Source: Varroa destructor
Taxonomy: Eukaryota > Arthropoda > Arachnida > Mesostigmata > Varroidae
DNA length: 64,000 nucleotides
Direction: 5' to 3'
Assembly (NCBI RefSeq): GCF_002443255.2
Contig: NW_019211455.1
Location: forward strand, 45,533,072-45,597,071
Under the pieces are notes generated by a model. The model worked only from the letters and a program-made list of their open reading frames with translations, did no database searches and was not told where the DNA came from. Below, in pieces: positions 63,577-64,000 of this stretch. How positions within the stretch are numbered: position 1 is the first letter of the stretch; the number at the start of each line of letters is the position of its first letter. The position numbers were made by a program, and so were the translations under genes.

Positions 63577-63594
63577 AATAAAGCATCAAATAAA
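63577..63594 (+). terminator. Candidate double poly(A) signal
   Basis: AATAAA occurs at 63,577-63,582 and again at 63,589-63,594. The spacing after the TGA at 63,271 is normal for a short 3' untranslated region, but AATAAA is common in AT-rich DNA. Confidence 0.25.
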
Positions 63595-63599
63595 ATCAT

Positions 63600-64000
63600 A
63601 GGTCGCCGTGGAGGGTATTTCAGCTGGCCAATGTAAGGAGTAATAAGGTTATGTTTGCACAATATGCCCAACGGTATTAAGCAGTTCTACTTGTGTTTGC
63701 AGTTTGCAATACGTGTCTTTGCAAAAGGTTGATTTCTTTTAATGAACAGATAAGGAACTTCTTTCACTTACACAAATTGTGTTTAGGGCATAGCCCTTAG
63801 CATTAATCTGTTGACTAATAGACGCAAGATAGCTTTCTGCAAGTAGATCGAAAAGGTTTGATTAAATGTTTGAGGCAGTTGGAAACCCGCTGCTATGTAG
63901 ACCCATTTGACTTCCCTCTTGAATGGTAGTTCTCAGTAGTGGCACTTTGCGATCAATAAATCTAAAGGATTTTTTCATTCAAGGTCAGAGGTATAAGACT
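63600..64000. other. AT-rich non-coding end of window
   Basis: Nothing recognisable is seen. Confidence 0.45.

Noticed and set aside
1..64000. CRISPR arrays, rRNA genes, intact tRNA genes and telomeric repeats
   Set aside because: I looked for spaced direct repeats, rRNA-like cores, complete cloverleafs and TTAGG-type tracts and found none that I could support.

Overview
The window reads as nuclear DNA of an invertebrate, most likely an arthropod. No reading frame is longer than about 160 codons, and most are of the length chance predicts for this base composition. AT-rich stretches alternate with islands of higher GC. CG dinucleotides are not visibly depleted. Simple repeats and homopolymer runs are scattered throughout, and two decayed transposable elements of common animal types can be recognised. 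Nothing bacterial or organellar (operons, Shine-Dalgarno sites, rRNA) is visible. The species cannot be named from the sequence.

The only gene whose family I recognise lies at 21,348-21,827 (+). It is a 159-codon exon or small gene encoding two CRIB-type motifs, the Cdc42/Rac-binding signature of effectors such as the SPEC (CDC42SE) and Borg (CDC42EP) proteins. The conserved residues of the two motifs are encoded by codons that mostly differ at third positions, which points to selection on the protein. A 4-kb GC-rich block with CAG/CAA/CGA triplet runs (about 16.5-20.7 kb) lies upstream and may hold its promoter or 5' untranslated exons.

Layout. 1-16.4 kb is mostly AT-rich non-coding DNA with a LINE C-terminal fragment (3.1 kb, +), a mariner-like transposase remnant (8.8-9.2 kb, -) and a tRNA-like element (10.7 kb, +). 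16.5-21.8 kb holds the GC-rich block and the CRIB exon. 22-40 kb is mostly AT-rich, with microsatellites and a perfect 17-bp hairpin at 36.2 kb. 40.6-42.1, 45.5-49.2, 56.9-59.7 and 61.8-63.3 kb are further GC-rich islands that may hold exons of unrecognised genes. The best of these is a speculative two-exon model at 62,065-63,271 (+) with a possible poly(A) signal at 63,577.

I found no coherent multi-gene system. The tandem-CRIB protein is the most interesting item. Most other entries are low-confidence exon or element candidates and are labelled so.
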